Shown: positions 35,797-46,562 of the stretch, one piece after another
Layout of the letters: each line of letters starts with the position of its first letter
Position numbering within the stretch: the stretch's first letter is position 1
Assembly: GCA_030762895.1 (NCBI GenBank)
Contig: CM061069.1
Coordinates: 103,495,923-103,559,922 of the forward strand
DNA: 64,000 nt
Direction: 5' to 3'
Source of the DNA: Sophora flavescens
Lineage: Eukaryota > Streptophyta > Magnoliopsida > Fabales > Fabaceae
Notes under the pieces: generated by a model
What the model was told of the DNA's origin: nothing
Database searches by the model: none
Seen by the model: the letters and a program-made list of their open reading frames with translations, nothing else
Made by a program: the position numbers and the translations under genes

Positions 35797-37132
35797 TAAC
35801 ACGACTTTTATATATCGGCAAGTGTACCTAGTCGTTCAAGTAATACGGTGGCGAGACCGGATATCGTCCTCAGGGATCGGTTGCCAATTACCAATTAACA
35901 AACTCAACAACTATCTAGACTAAACTATGGTATGAAGGGAATTCGAAATAAACAAAATAAAACAAGGAAAATCTTTTTGGCTTTTTCTCAAACACCTGGA
36001 ATGCAAAGAGAGATGTGGTTAACAAAAGGATAGAATTGTCAGGGTTAGACAACACTGATCCTCCCTTGATTGCAATGAAGTGGTTACCAACACAAGTCCT
36101 CATTAAATTATGACAATCAAGCCTTTTTAAATACTCAAGCCCTAATGTCTTAGGTGGAATGAGCCTAAAATCCCAAATCAAACCCTAATGTCTTAGGTGG
36201 ATCAACCTGAGATTTTGCATTAAGCTAAGACTTATAAGATTGCAAGCACCCCAAGACCTATGTCTAGGTTGATGAACTACTTGGCATTTGATTCATGAGC
36301 ATGCTCTAACATCAATCTTTCAATTGTCTGTCAAAGCAACAAATCATTCCAAGGATGGCCAAACCAACGAAAGCATTAAGCACAGAATCAAATACTCATA
36401 AAGAAATAGAAACTTGCATTGAAACTAAATCACAATACAATCAAGTTCAGAAAGGTAATTATCTAACCCCAACAACCAAGGGTTTAGCTACACATAATTA
36501 CAGAGAAAAGCAAAACCAGAGAAATAGGAGAAGAGGAGAGAAGAAACTCCATGGGAGCTTTCCACAGCCGTCACTGCAGCCCCTCTCAGCCGCTCCCTTC
36601 TAGGGTTGGAACCCCCCTTTTGTAACCATCCAACTCTCAGTCCCAGGCCCTAAGTCTGCCTCCAAAAGCCCCTCTTTTTCTGTTCAGTGTGGCTCTATTT
36701 ATAGACCAGTCGTGCGTCACGGCCGTGATGGCCATCACGGCCAAGCCGTGACGGCTTCTGCCCTGGGCGCGTCTTTACTTTTTGGTCCGCCACGACCGTG
36801 ATGGGCATCACGGCCAGGCCGTGACAGCTTCTGACTTTTGCCTTCTGTCTTTTCAGCTCTGCTTGATCATGGTCGTGATAGTCATCACGGCCAGGTCGTG
36901 ATGGTCATGTGCTCTGTTTGGCTCATTTTTTCACTTTTCAAGCTCTATCTTCAACCAAGCTCCATCAAGGCTAATTCTGGGCATTTATTCATTAATTTCT
37001 GTAAAACAACACCACAAGACCTCCTTACCCGTTCCAAAGGAAAAACTAACAAAAATCAAACTAAAATGGCCTAACTATATGAAAATGCATGCAGAAATGT
37101 ACATGAAATATGAGGTGAAATCACACTCATCA
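35797..37132 (-). repeat. E1 3' LTR (1336 bp)
   Basis: On the minus strand it begins TGATGAGTGTGATTTC and ends in CGTGTTA, the mutated form of the CGTGTCA end seen in the other LTR. It contains the promoter region at 36695-36905. ACGACT and AGTCGT near the outer end could pair over about 23 bases. Confidence 0.9.
36695..36905 (-). promoter_or_regulatory. E1 LTR TATA box and upstream palindrome cluster
   Basis: TATAAATAG on the minus strand (36695-36703) is followed, in its upstream direction, by three clusters of CACGGCCGTGA-type palindromes and half-sites (36711-36760, 36788-36833, 36868-36903). The same layout recurs at 40604-40785, about 49000-49207 and about 52913-53121. Confidence 0.7.
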
Positions 37133-38906
37133 AATCACCCCAAGCTTAAGACTTTGCTTGTCCTCAAGCAAAAACCAAGGCCAGAAGATGAAATCAAAAG
37201 AGCAATCATAGTGAACCAGGAACCCGAGCAACTAATCCAAGCGACAGGCATTTTCAAATAATTCAGCAAGAGACGATCAATTTCAAGTCCAATTAGACGC
37301 TTAAGTTCCCTAGACTCATATTCTCATTGATTCGGGCACTCTTTCTCACCTCACTCTCGTGTTTAGGGACATATGATAATTCACTCAATTTCCTCAAGGA
37401 ATGAATTCTACCATAAGCTTGACTATCAACCAAATCTCTACTTTATTAATGAAAACAATTAAGAATCAAGAGGTCTTTTGCTTTGGTTGTAACGGGGCCA
37501 TGGGATTTATTGTTAGGTGGGGAAATCAAGAAAAGGAAATTTCAAAAGGCTAGCAAAATATCAAATATTGTGAAGCGTGACACCTTCTAAAATACCTTTT
37601 TTTTGGGTTTTCAATTCATTTTTCCACCTTTCTTTCTTTCTTTTTCTTTTTCTTTCTCACTTCTTTTGTCATCCCCTTCTCTATATATATTTTTTCTTTT
37701 ATTTTTATTTTATTTGGAGAAGGGGAGATTTTCAACTCAAGAGAAATATTTTTCAACTTTCTCATCCCATACTTTTTCAACTACCTTTTTACCCTTTTTG
37801 TACAATACTTTAGAAGGTCACTCATCAAGCATCATTCATCAAAATTTTTCAAGGGACCAAGAAAAGTATTTTATTCTTTCTGGCTCAAAATTGGGCAACT
37901 AAGGGGTAGCATTTCATCAATCAAAGCTCAGAAGGCCGGGAAAAAAATACCTAGTGCCTCAATCATTTTCAAAAATGTTTTCAAAAATTTTTAAGCTTCA
38001 AAATGGTTTCAAGTCAAGTTCTAGAGAAATACAATCCAAGAGGAACAACACTCTAGCACAAAGAATGGGGTGAATTTAGTGAATACCCCTTTTGGCTCAA
38101 AATCTCACGTTTAGTAGTTCAAAAAATCAATGAGAAACACAAATCTACGAAACCATATGCTAATTATCAACTATCAAAGATCATCTCCAGAGTTTTTATT
38201 TGTAGCCTTATCACAAGAATAAAAAATTGGGTTCAACAATTCACCATCTCAATTTATTTGGCCCTAAGTTCTCACAATCGGATGCATAATCTAAGCAAGG
38301 GGGCAATCGAATCATGTGATCATGCAAACTATGGCTATATGATTGCAACATGTAAAATATGAATTTTTTTTTTCAAAAATACCCCTACCCCAAGCTTAAA
38401 AACTTACATTGTCCCCAATGTAAATAATCAAGTCGGAGAGAGGAGAAAAATTGGAACAACTCACCGGGGCGGTAGCGGGTGCTGGATCACATGCCTAGTC
38501 AAAACTTACTGGAAAATGCATCACGGCCGTGATGCTCATCACGGGCAGGCCATGATCAATTCTGGTCCTCAGCAGTTGGCCAATCACGGCAGTGACCTCC
38601 ATCACGGCTAGGCCGTGATCCTTTTTGATATCTATGTTCAGCTCATCACGGCCGTGGCCAGTGTCACGGCTAGGGCGTGATGGCTGCTGAGTTTGCTTTT
38701 TTTTTTTCTTGATCTTCCTTCCTCATTTCCCTGAAAACACTTGGCAAATTTATTAGTAAAAGAAAACTCTTGATCTTCTCAAATTATTCAAGAGTCAAAA
38801 AAAAAAGCTAACAAGAAAATGAAAATAATTAGGAGAAAAACAATAAAAAAAGAAAACTTGGGTTGCCTCCCAATAAGCGCTTCTTTAACGTCACTAGCTT
38901 GACAGG
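37133..38906 (-). other. E1 interior, non-coding part
   Basis: No credible coding frame. It holds pyrimidine-rich tracts (37615-37720), the phrases 'caccccaagcttaag' near 37136 and 'ccccaagcttaaaaacttaca' near 38390, a second cluster of TCACGG/CCGTGA palindromes (38515-38690), and the block GGTTGCCTCCCAATAAGCGC at 38861-38880. The last block and the 'cttgtcctcaagcaa' phrase are ones I recall from repetitive DNA of many plants. Open frames here are low-complexity. Confidence 0.6.
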
Positions 38907-39575
38907 TTAGGATCCTCCTCCCGGATCCCATGGTCTGTGTAGTGGCAATTTCCGGAGCAATATGACTTTATCCTTACTTCCTCCTAGAAAGTGTGTGAAA
39001 ACTCTATTGACCTCTACAATACTGAACTCACTTCCTCTCAGGTCAAATGGTGTTTTCACGAGGAAGTTTGACAGACAAGTGGAAGGGACTAACTTTGCAG
39101 TGTCCACACATGCATGTAACCCAACATATTTTTCCAATGCAGCAGATTCAGGTTGCTGGGCAGGCATGGTGAAATCCACTACCACTTCATCTGCACATTG
39201 AACTATCCCAAAAACCAGATTTTTCTCAAGTTGTGCTGCATGTGACTCTGGTACTAATTGTTTGCAAATCTCCTCAACTTGCGTTTTGAAGTTTTGCATC
39301 AGAGCTTCGATACAGTCACAATCGGCTCTTGCTTTGACCTCAAAGATGGATAACTCTTGGGAATATTGCTCTAGAGCAGATTTCAAAGGTGTTTGCTCAT
39401 TCCATTCCCATTCCTCCTCATGCTTCATGATTACACTATAAGCTTGTGCATGAGGGCATTGATATCCCCAGAGCTCGTAGTCTCCCAAGACTACATTAGG
39501 CCCAAAGGAATATTTTTTTTCACCGTCCAAGGCTGGAAAATAATAAGTCTCCATGATTTGCAATCCACCTTGCAC
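38907..39575 (-). CDS. 222-residue ORF of unknown function in gag position of E1
   Basis: It begins MQGGLQIMETYYFPALDGEK about 105 bases after the primer site and ends HRPWDPGGGS. The protein is acidic in its middle (HEEEWEWNEQ), has a helical, Cys-containing stretch (ARADCDCIEALMQNFKTQVEEICKQL, residues about 84-110), a hydrophobic patch (VVVDFTMPA) and a C-terminal GGSKDKVILLRKLPLHRP. I see no signal peptide, membrane segment, zinc knuckle, gag major homology or aspartic protease motif. I do not recognise it. The duplicate at 51217-51885 is also full length but differs at about 15 residues, and most differences look non-synonymous, so recent constraint is doubtful. It could be a diverged gag start, a captured gene or a family-specific accessory protein. 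Confidence 0.55.
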   Translation of the reverse strand: MQGGLQIMETYYFPALDGEKKYSFGPNVVLGDYELWGYQCPHAQAYSVIMKHEEEWEWNEQTPLKSALEQYSQELSIFEVKARADCDCIEALMQNFKTQVEEICKQLVPESHAAQLEKNLVFGIVQCADEVVVDFTMPAQQPESAALEKYVGLHACVDTAKLVPSTCLSNFLVKTPFDLRGSEFSIVEVNRVFTHFLGGSKDKVILLRKLPLHRPWDPGGGS

Positions 39576-39680
39576 AAATGAAACTCAAAGAAAAAATCAA
39601 ATATATACAAAAAAATATATATAAACAAAAAATGTCTAAAGTAGTTGTCTACTTTGTTACTACTGATATTGGCAAAGTCA

Positions 39681-39698
39681 ATCCCCGGCAACGGCGCC
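39681..39698 (-). other. E1 primer binding site (tRNA-Asp)
   Basis: The plus strand reads TCCCCGGCAACGGCGCCA, the 3' end of plant tRNA-Asp including CCA. The minus strand is therefore the primer site TGGCGCCGTTGCCGGGGA used by Athila-group elements. It is not a tRNA gene: no cloverleaf precedes it. Confidence 0.9.
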
Positions 39699-39704
39699 AA
39701 AAAC

Positions 39705-41010
39705 ATGACACGACTTTTATATATAGGCAAGTGTACCTAGTCGTTCAAGTAATATGGTGGTGAGACCGGATATCGTCCTCAGGGACCGGTTGCCAATTAC
39801 CAATTCACAAACTCAACAACTATCCAGACTAAACTATGGTATGAAGGGAGTTCAAAATAAACAAAATAAAACAAGGAAAATCTTTTTGGCTTTTTCTCAA
39901 ACACCAAGAATGCAAAGAGAGATGTGGTTAACAAAAGGATAGAGTTGTCAAGGTTAGACAACACTAATCCTCCCTTGATTGCAATGAAGTGGTTACCAAC
40001 ATAAGTCCTAATTCAATTATGACAATCAAGCCTTTTTAAATACTCAAACCCTGATGTCTTAGGTGGAATGAGCCTAAAATCCCAAATCAAACCCTAATGT
40101 CTTAGGTGGATCAACCTGAGATTTTGCATTAAGCTAATACTTATAAGATTGCAAGCACCCCAAGACCTATGTCTAGGTTCATTAACTACTTGGCATTTGA
40201 TTCATGAGCATGCTCTAACATCAATCTTTCAATTGTCTATCAAAGCAACAAATCATTCCAAGGATGTCCAAACCAGGGAAAGCATTAAGCACAGAATCAA
40301 ATACTCATAAAGAAATAGAAACTTGCATTGAGACTAAATCACAATACAACCAAGTTCAGAAAGGTAATTATCTAACCCCAATAACCAAGGGTTTAGCTAC
40401 ACATAATTACAGAGAAAAGCAAAACCAGAGAAATAGGAGAAGAGGAGAGAAGAAACTCCATGGGATATTTCCACAGCCGTCACTGCAGCCCCTCTCAGCC
40501 GCTTCCCTCTAGGGTTGGAACCCCCCTTTTGTAACCATCCAACTCTCAGTCCCAGGCCCTAAGTCTTCCTCCAAAAGCCCCTCTTTTTCTGTTCAGTGTG
40601 GCTCTATTTATAGATCAGTCACGCGTCACGGCCGTCGGCCAGGCCGTGACGGCTTCTTCTCTGGGTGCGTCTTTACTTTTTGGTCCGTCACGACCGTGAT
40701 GGGCCGTGACAGTTTCTGACTTTTGCCTTCTGTCTTTTTAGCTCTGCTTTATCACGGTCGTGATGGTCATCACGGCAGGCCGTGATGGGCTCTGTTTGGC
40801 TCATTTCTTCACTTTTCAAGCTCTATCTTCAACCAAGCTCCATCAAGGCTAATTCTAGGCATTTATTCATTAATTTCTTCAAAACAACACCACAAGACCG
40901 CCTTACCCGTTCCAAAGGAAAAACTAACAAAAATCAAACTAAAATGGCCTAACTATATGAAAATGCATGCAGAAATGTACATGAAATATGAGGTGAAATC
41001 ACACTCATCA
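39705..41010 (-). repeat. E1 5' LTR (1306 bp)
   Basis: On the minus strand it runs TGATGAGTGTG...TCGTGTCA. It is shorter than its partner through deletions inside the palindrome clusters (40621-40785). Confidence 0.9.
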
Positions 41011-41789
41011 TCAACCAATTAATCATCGCATAAAGCATATTACTAAGGCATATATGAACCGGAATACATCATCAGGAATAATAAAACAGTTATAGCAAAT
41101 AGGCATTTACAAGATAGTAATAACATTTAACAACCAATGGGGTCATGGGAACCCCTCATCTTACGCTACCCCTTTGCCTGATGTTCATACAATTCTTCTC
41201 CCCATACCTGGTATGAAGGTACTCCCAACAAAAGCTAAGCGGTAAACCAAACACGTTCCCTCGAGCGACTCAATTTGTTTCCCAAGCCTTGGTCAAACAA
41301 AAAGGTTAATGAATTAACCTCAATTCAATGAAACATAGAAAAGAGATTACAAGAGGGATAACTATTACCTTTAAGGATTGGCACATACATACTGAGCCTT
41401 CCCCAAAGTCTCCAGAACTCCAAGAATGTAATGTGTTTATAGGAAATAGGGAGGAACATGGTTGCAGTCGTATTAGGGTTGCAAAAAGTGCCAAATGAGG
41501 GTTATAAATGAAACCCTCGGTTACTGTACAGTATATAAAGACTCAACCCCGAGCACGGTCGTACTTCCTATTGAGCACGGGCGTGCTCACATCAGTGTCA
41601 ACAAGGCATGGTTTCTTTTGAGCACGGCCGTAGGCAGCCACAAGACACGTGCCGTAAGAACGGGCGTGTTGATACACGAGCATGACCGTGCTCATATACC
41701 AGAAAGGGATTATAAGATTCGAAATCCAACTTAGCCTTTCTACAACAACTCTAAGCTTAGTCCTAAAGACTTAACAACCAATTATGGAT

Positions 41790-42238
41790 GCTGGATGTCA
41801 CGGGTCAGTTCCCTAATGGGAATGGGGGAAACTATCGTGATACTCTTGTAGTCCATACCGAGCTGTCCCGTATCCTAACGAGAATGGGAATACTTTTATA
41901 TTGTGCAGCTATTCCGTAACAGGAATGGGGGAATAGTATCACTCTTTGAATGAGCATCCTAACGGGAATGGGGGTGTACACTGGCATTAATGGAAGAGCA
42001 CCTTGGACGACTCACTCATATTCCTAATTCTATGAGGGATGCATGGCCATGTCAGCACACAGATTAGTTGCATGAGTGCGAAGGGTAGAGGATGATAATA
42101 TGTCTTGAGGATGGTTGCCATCAATGGTTTATTCTGTGATGCATGTATATGTGCTATTATCGTGTATATACTATGCATCCTTTTCAGCTTACGATGATAG
42201 CAAGTTTCTTATATCCCTATCACTTTCTATGTATATTT
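41790..42238 (+). mobile_element. LTR fragment F2, unit A
   Basis: It is a forward piece with repeated 'cctaacgggaatgggg' motifs, identical in order to 54127-54574, where the same LTR continues to a TGTCTCA end. It is cut at the duplication joint (42238/42239). Confidence 0.65.
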
Positions 42239-42744
42239 CTTATCAATCAGCACGCCCGTGCCGGGGGAAGCATGCACGTTCTTCCCTGTGCTGACCAGAA
42301 CGTAGAAAGCTGGACAGGGGTGGTTCACCCCAGTTGTCCCTAATAATAATAAAAGAAGACACCAAACAAACTGAAGACAAGCTAGATAACTTAAAGATGA
42401 TTATGTACCTTGGTAGCCGAGTGGCCAAGGGGGCCTTGATGCTTAATGGTCAAGGTGTTGAGCTCTGGTGCTGGAGAACTAGAATGTTAATGACTAAAGT
42501 GAGAAGATAATGTTTTTGATGTTGTACCTTGGTAGCCTAGTGGCCTTGATGCTTAATTGTCAAGGTATTGAGGCTCTGGTTTTTGTGGCCAGAGTGTTGA
42601 GGCTCTGGTGCTTTTTGGCTAGAGTGTTGAGGCTCTGTTGCTTTTTGGCCAGAGTGTTGAGGCTCTGGTACTTTTTGGCCAGAGTATTGTTTAACGCTTA
42701 AAGTTAAAAGATTGAAGATGATGTTATCTTTGGTGCATGTTGAC

Positions 42745-43970
42745 TGACGCGTTGTCGCGCACACGTCAAAAAGCGAGCGGTTTACAAAAACATGTATATA
42801 GGGAGCGATAACTCGAGTGTCGTCTCACAAGGACTCTCGGGTTGTTATTAACACAAAATCAGTTTTTGGGGGGTTTGAGATTAAGGATGCAATTAAGAAA
42901 ACAATTAAGGAAAACAATGCAAACTAGTGACTAATAAAAATAAGCTAAGCAATCAACCTACTGCTCTCGGTTTCCCACTATCATCGGTTCATATAAATCC
43001 AAGCCCTAAGCGGATTCTAAACCCTTTTCAATTGTAACATCAATTAACAAGCGAAACCGATGCTACGAGACATATGTTCCTATTCCCGAATTAAGCAAAC
43101 GGGGTGAAGCCCTTCGTGAATTAAGCAAACACGAATTGAACACACGCGAATTAAGCAAACGCGATTAAATATAGGAACACACAATCATCGAAACAAATCA
43201 ATACGTATTCTATATAATCCTGAATTAAGCAAACAGAACATACAGAACAAATATTGAAAGAGAATAGCATTAAGTTTAGGAATTACAAAACCTCAAGCGT
43301 CAATGGAACCCAATCGCAGTAGATTAATCAAAGGAGACTAGTTCTCCATTACAAACATAAACCCTAAACCTAATTCGTAGCCGTCAACCAAAAACAAGAA
43401 GAAAAAGAAGATGATGAGAAGCTCCTCAGTTCTGCCCTAAAACAGATATAAATACTGATTCTGGGTTCCGCGATCTCGCGAGGCGAGAAGCCTTTCGTGA
43501 GGCGCATATTATGAACAGTCTTCAGTGTTTGGCTCTCTCGCGAGGCGAGATTATTATTCGCGAGGTGAGACTCTTCAAATTCCAAACTGTGACGCCCGTG
43601 ACCTTCAACACGGGTCGGCCGTGATGGTCTCTGTCCTTCAGGGTTGGATTTCTAGCGGGGCGAGACATTGTTCGAGAGGCGAGGCAGAGAAGATGGCATT
43701 TCTGGCACGGTCAGGCTTCAGGTTCGCGAGGCGAGTAGACTCTCGTGGGGTGAAAAACTCCAGAATTGTTTCTCTTTATTAACCTGAAAACAAGGATTAG
43801 CAGTAAGTACTTTATTCGGCTCCAAATCAACTAAATTAACCTAAAAATACTTTACAGACTCAAAATGTTGCTTGAAGACAATCAAGTCTAATTTGGGCGA
43901 AAACTAAATATAATTAGCACAAAACCACGGTCATACTAGTCATAAAACTAGATGAGCCAGAGGCTGATCA
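42745..43970 (-). mobile_element. Solo LTR, Athila/Tat-like, 1.2 kb, only in unit B
   Basis: TSD TTGAC lies at 42740-42744 and 43971-43975. The plus strand runs TGACGCG...CTGATCA. The layout of its left end ('aagcgagcggttta...tcgtctcacaaggactctcggg') parallels the E1 LTR ending, so I place it on the minus strand. It carries CTCGCGAG/GGCGAG palindromes at 43474-43760 beside a TATA-like AT run at 43446-43454. No coding sequence. Unit A reads through the site without it. Confidence 0.85.
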
Positions 43971-44828
43971 TTGACCAAAGACGTTAAGCCATAATAAATG
44001 GTGTTGATGGAGGTAGTCGATAAACAGTTGTTCGTTTGTGTGCATGCATCATGCATGAAGTTAATAGGGGGAGGTATTGACATAGGGGAGGTCGTCCGAG
44101 AGTAAGGCGATCTGGCCATCCTCGGTGACCTAAGTGATCTGGCCTCCCGTGGTGGTGCATTCGAGAGTATGATGCGTCTGCTGTCCTAGGGGTCCCACCC
44201 ATGGTTTGGTGGATTGCCCCGGCATTAGTGCTTTTTGGTCAATGTGGAAATGTGACTTCGAAGTCGTACGCCTGGTGTAGATGGATCCACATGCATTCGG
44301 AGTAGTTAGTCACATTGCATTATATGATTGATGTTATATTGTGATATGCTTTTTGTGTTGGTATGATGACCATGTTATGATTGTTATATGTTGTATGTTC
44401 ATATAGCCAACTATTCTGTTACCATTATGTTTATATATATGGTTCTTACTCCCCGTCTTCTGTTGTTCTATTTTCATGTATCGTTTGGTTATACAAAGGA
44501 CGATGAGCAGCTTGCTGAGGAGTGACTCTGAGGAGCCGCTACTCATAGTTTAGTCCGAGTTGTTTATCGGATTGGTTATACTAGCTCTGTAATGTGATAT
44601 CGGGGTTGGGTTTCGTTGATGTTTTGTTTATGTTATGTTTCCTTTTAAAAACCTATGTTATGTTTAATTTTCCTCATTGAGACCTTGTTTCAATGTGCGA
44701 TCCTTACCCGTTGGTTTTCTTTTTATATAAAGAATAAGCATGTGTTTATCTTATTCTGAAAAATTGAATTATTTCCTTCTATGTTATCGCTTTATAAATA
44801 CATGCAGGGTAGAGGGTGTCACAGATGT

Positions 44829-45636
44829 GACCAGACTTGCCACACTTGAAACATATGACGTCAGCTTCCTTACACTGGATGGTGAAGTGATCCTATGCCC
44901 CGCACTTGCCTCATCTCATGGGCCTAGGGCCATTAGAGCTCCAACCTCTGGACCTGTCAGAAGAAAATCGTGGCTTCCTGCCACTTTGCTTGAAATCCTG
45001 GCCAACTGGAGTGAAACGCTGCTTGCCCTTATCCTTCTTCTCTGTCTTCCTGCCGCACTGGTTATCTGAACCCTTGAAACTAGCCACTATGGACTTGTAG
45101 GCAACCTCAAAGATCCTACACCTGTTCACCAATGTTGGGAAGACTCAGATCTCCTGGTAGCTGATTGCCTGCTTGATTTTTGGGCGAAGGCCATCCTTAA
45201 ACTTTACACACTTAGAACGATCATCAGTCATAACATGATACAGTGTGTAATACCTAGCCAGCTCCTCGAACTTCGCCGTATACTCTCTCACTGACATATT
45301 CCCCTGCTTCAGTGCCAAGAATTCCATCTCTTTCTTGTCACGGATATCCACAAGAAAATATTTCTCCAAGAACTTCCCTTTGAAAGAATTCCAAGTGACC
45401 GCCGTACCATCAGCCTCCATCTTCTGACGGCTGTTCTCAAACTCTCTCAACCACAACAGGGCACCCTCGGGGTCATAAGCTCCTCTAAAAGATGGCGGAT
45501 TATTTCACTGGAACTTGTCAAGACCCTGAAACTCAACTGGTCCTCCGTTGTTGTTGTTCTGAACTTGCCCTATCGCATTGGCAAGGAGTGCCAACGCGTC
45601 AGCGATAACTTGATCGTTTTTGCCTTTTCCTGCCAT
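44829..45636 (-). pseudogene. Gypsy gag (G element), unit B, minus strand
   Basis: It is the duplicate of 32551-33357, starting at 45636. It shares the in-frame stop after SYQEI and has a further private stop (45505-45507, CGA to TGA) about 43 codons in. It lacks the one-base deletion of unit A, so both CCHC knuckles read in one frame. In the first knuckle the leading Cys position and one other position are stops. The second is again cut at GATGT by the forward LTR. It cannot be translated whole. Confidence 0.88.
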
Positions 45637-45800
45637 TAGTTCCTATAAATGTCCAAGACGGTCATTAAACATAGAGATCTTAAGTAGGAAAAGCTACAGG
45701 CCCCTAACATTAAGCATCATTGCATATAACAAGTGTAGACAAACAAGAGCCCACAATAGACACATAACAGACTCATACCACGGCCTGATGGGACAGACCT

Positions 45801-45812
45801 GCTCTGATGCCA
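45801..45812 (-). other. Primer binding site of G element, unit B
   Basis: TGGCATCAGAGC on the minus strand, as in unit A. Confidence 0.85.
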
Positions 45813-46562
45813 CTAAATGTGACACCCTCTACCCCGCATGTGTTTATGAAGCATTTAAATATAAATAAAAAGAAATAAAACATGCATATTCATTTATTTC
45901 AAAAAATAAAGGTCCACGGGTAGAAAAGGTACCACATGAACTAGTCTCAACAATGCGGAAAATGTAACAAGGTTCATTAAAAAAAACATAGCATTAAAGA
46001 AACCCGACCACGTTCTCACATAGAGTTGGTATAACCGATCCAGAAGAACATCACGAAAAACAAACTGAAACTAAAACTAAAACTGAAACAAACTATAACA
46101 AATAGAAATCCTAACTAGAGTCGCAGCTCCTTAGAGTTACTTCTCAACTGGATGCTAACCGTCAAAAGCTACAAGCCAACAAAACAACAAAAGAAAACAG
46201 GGATCCAAAGATACTACTCCATTATGCACGTGGAACCAAACTTTCTCAGGAAGGCAACTTCAGAGTTATATATCCACAGTGGCCAATAAGCACCAATGCC
46301 AGTAGTTCACCAAACCATGGGTGAACCCCTCGGATAGCCGACACACCATACTCTAGAATGCGCCACCATGGGGGGACCAGATTCACCAAACCTTGTGTGA
46401 ATCACCGCGGACGGTCAGATCGCCGTACTTCAGGACGACCTCCCCTATGTTGAACACCCCCCCACTAACAACTCCAATGTGTGAATGCATGAGCACAACA
46501 TCAAACAAGTGGGAAACCACCACTTCCGCTTGGGCCAATAAGCACCCAAGTCTCATCATCAT

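Larger units (their letters stand above)
35797..41010 (-). mobile_element. E1: Athila-type non-autonomous LTR element, 5.2 kb
   Basis: TSD TCAAC lies at 35792-35796 and 41011-41015. LTRs are 35797-37132 and 39705-41010. The primer site matches tRNA-Asp (39681-39698) and lies beside the right LTR, so the element runs on the minus strand. A purine stretch (complement of about 37133-37146) adjoins the left LTR. The 2.57-kb interior has no recognisable gag, protease, reverse transcriptase, RNase H or integrase. It has one 222-codon ORF next to the primer site (38907-39575) and then long non-coding sequence. It must rely on another element for mobilisation. A duplicate is at 48102-53346. Confidence 0.9.
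33539..41789 (-). mobile_element. G-element 5' LTR, unit A, interrupted by Cassandra and E1
   Basis: On the minus strand this LTR ends TGTCACA at 33539. Own sequence is 33539-34260, 35148-35791 and about 41016-41789, the rest being insertions. It carries the G-family blocks in reverse: palindromes of the GAGCAYGRYCGTGCTC type at 35465-35580 and again at 41550-41700, and TATA-like sequence near 41532-41543. It is truncated near 41789, where a different LTR piece begins, so its TGTAACA start is missing. Confidence 0.75.
31160..42238. repeat. Tandem segmental duplication, unit A (11.1 kb)
   Basis: This block is repeated directly as 42239-54574, in the same order and orientation. Both units carry the forward LTR end, gag(-), LTR(-), Cassandra, the Athila-type element and a further LTR piece, including identical insertion sites and TSDs for every nested element. 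At the joint the sequence switches within CTT (31160-31162, 42239-42241, 54575-54577). Confidence 0.93.

Noticed and set aside
36838..37074. Possible small protein in E1 LTR, repeated at 49142 and 53058
   Set aside because: It lies over the palindrome cluster and U3 on the strand opposite to the element, without conserved motifs.
37577..37902. Phe/Ser-rich membrane-like frames, also 49815-50296
   Set aside because: They come from pyrimidine-rich non-coding DNA in the element interior. Reading frame and length differ between the copies.
39681..39698. tRNA-Asp gene
   Set aside because: Only the 18-base 3' end matches. It sits next to an LTR and is the primer binding site, and no cloverleaf precedes it. 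The same holds at 51993-52010.
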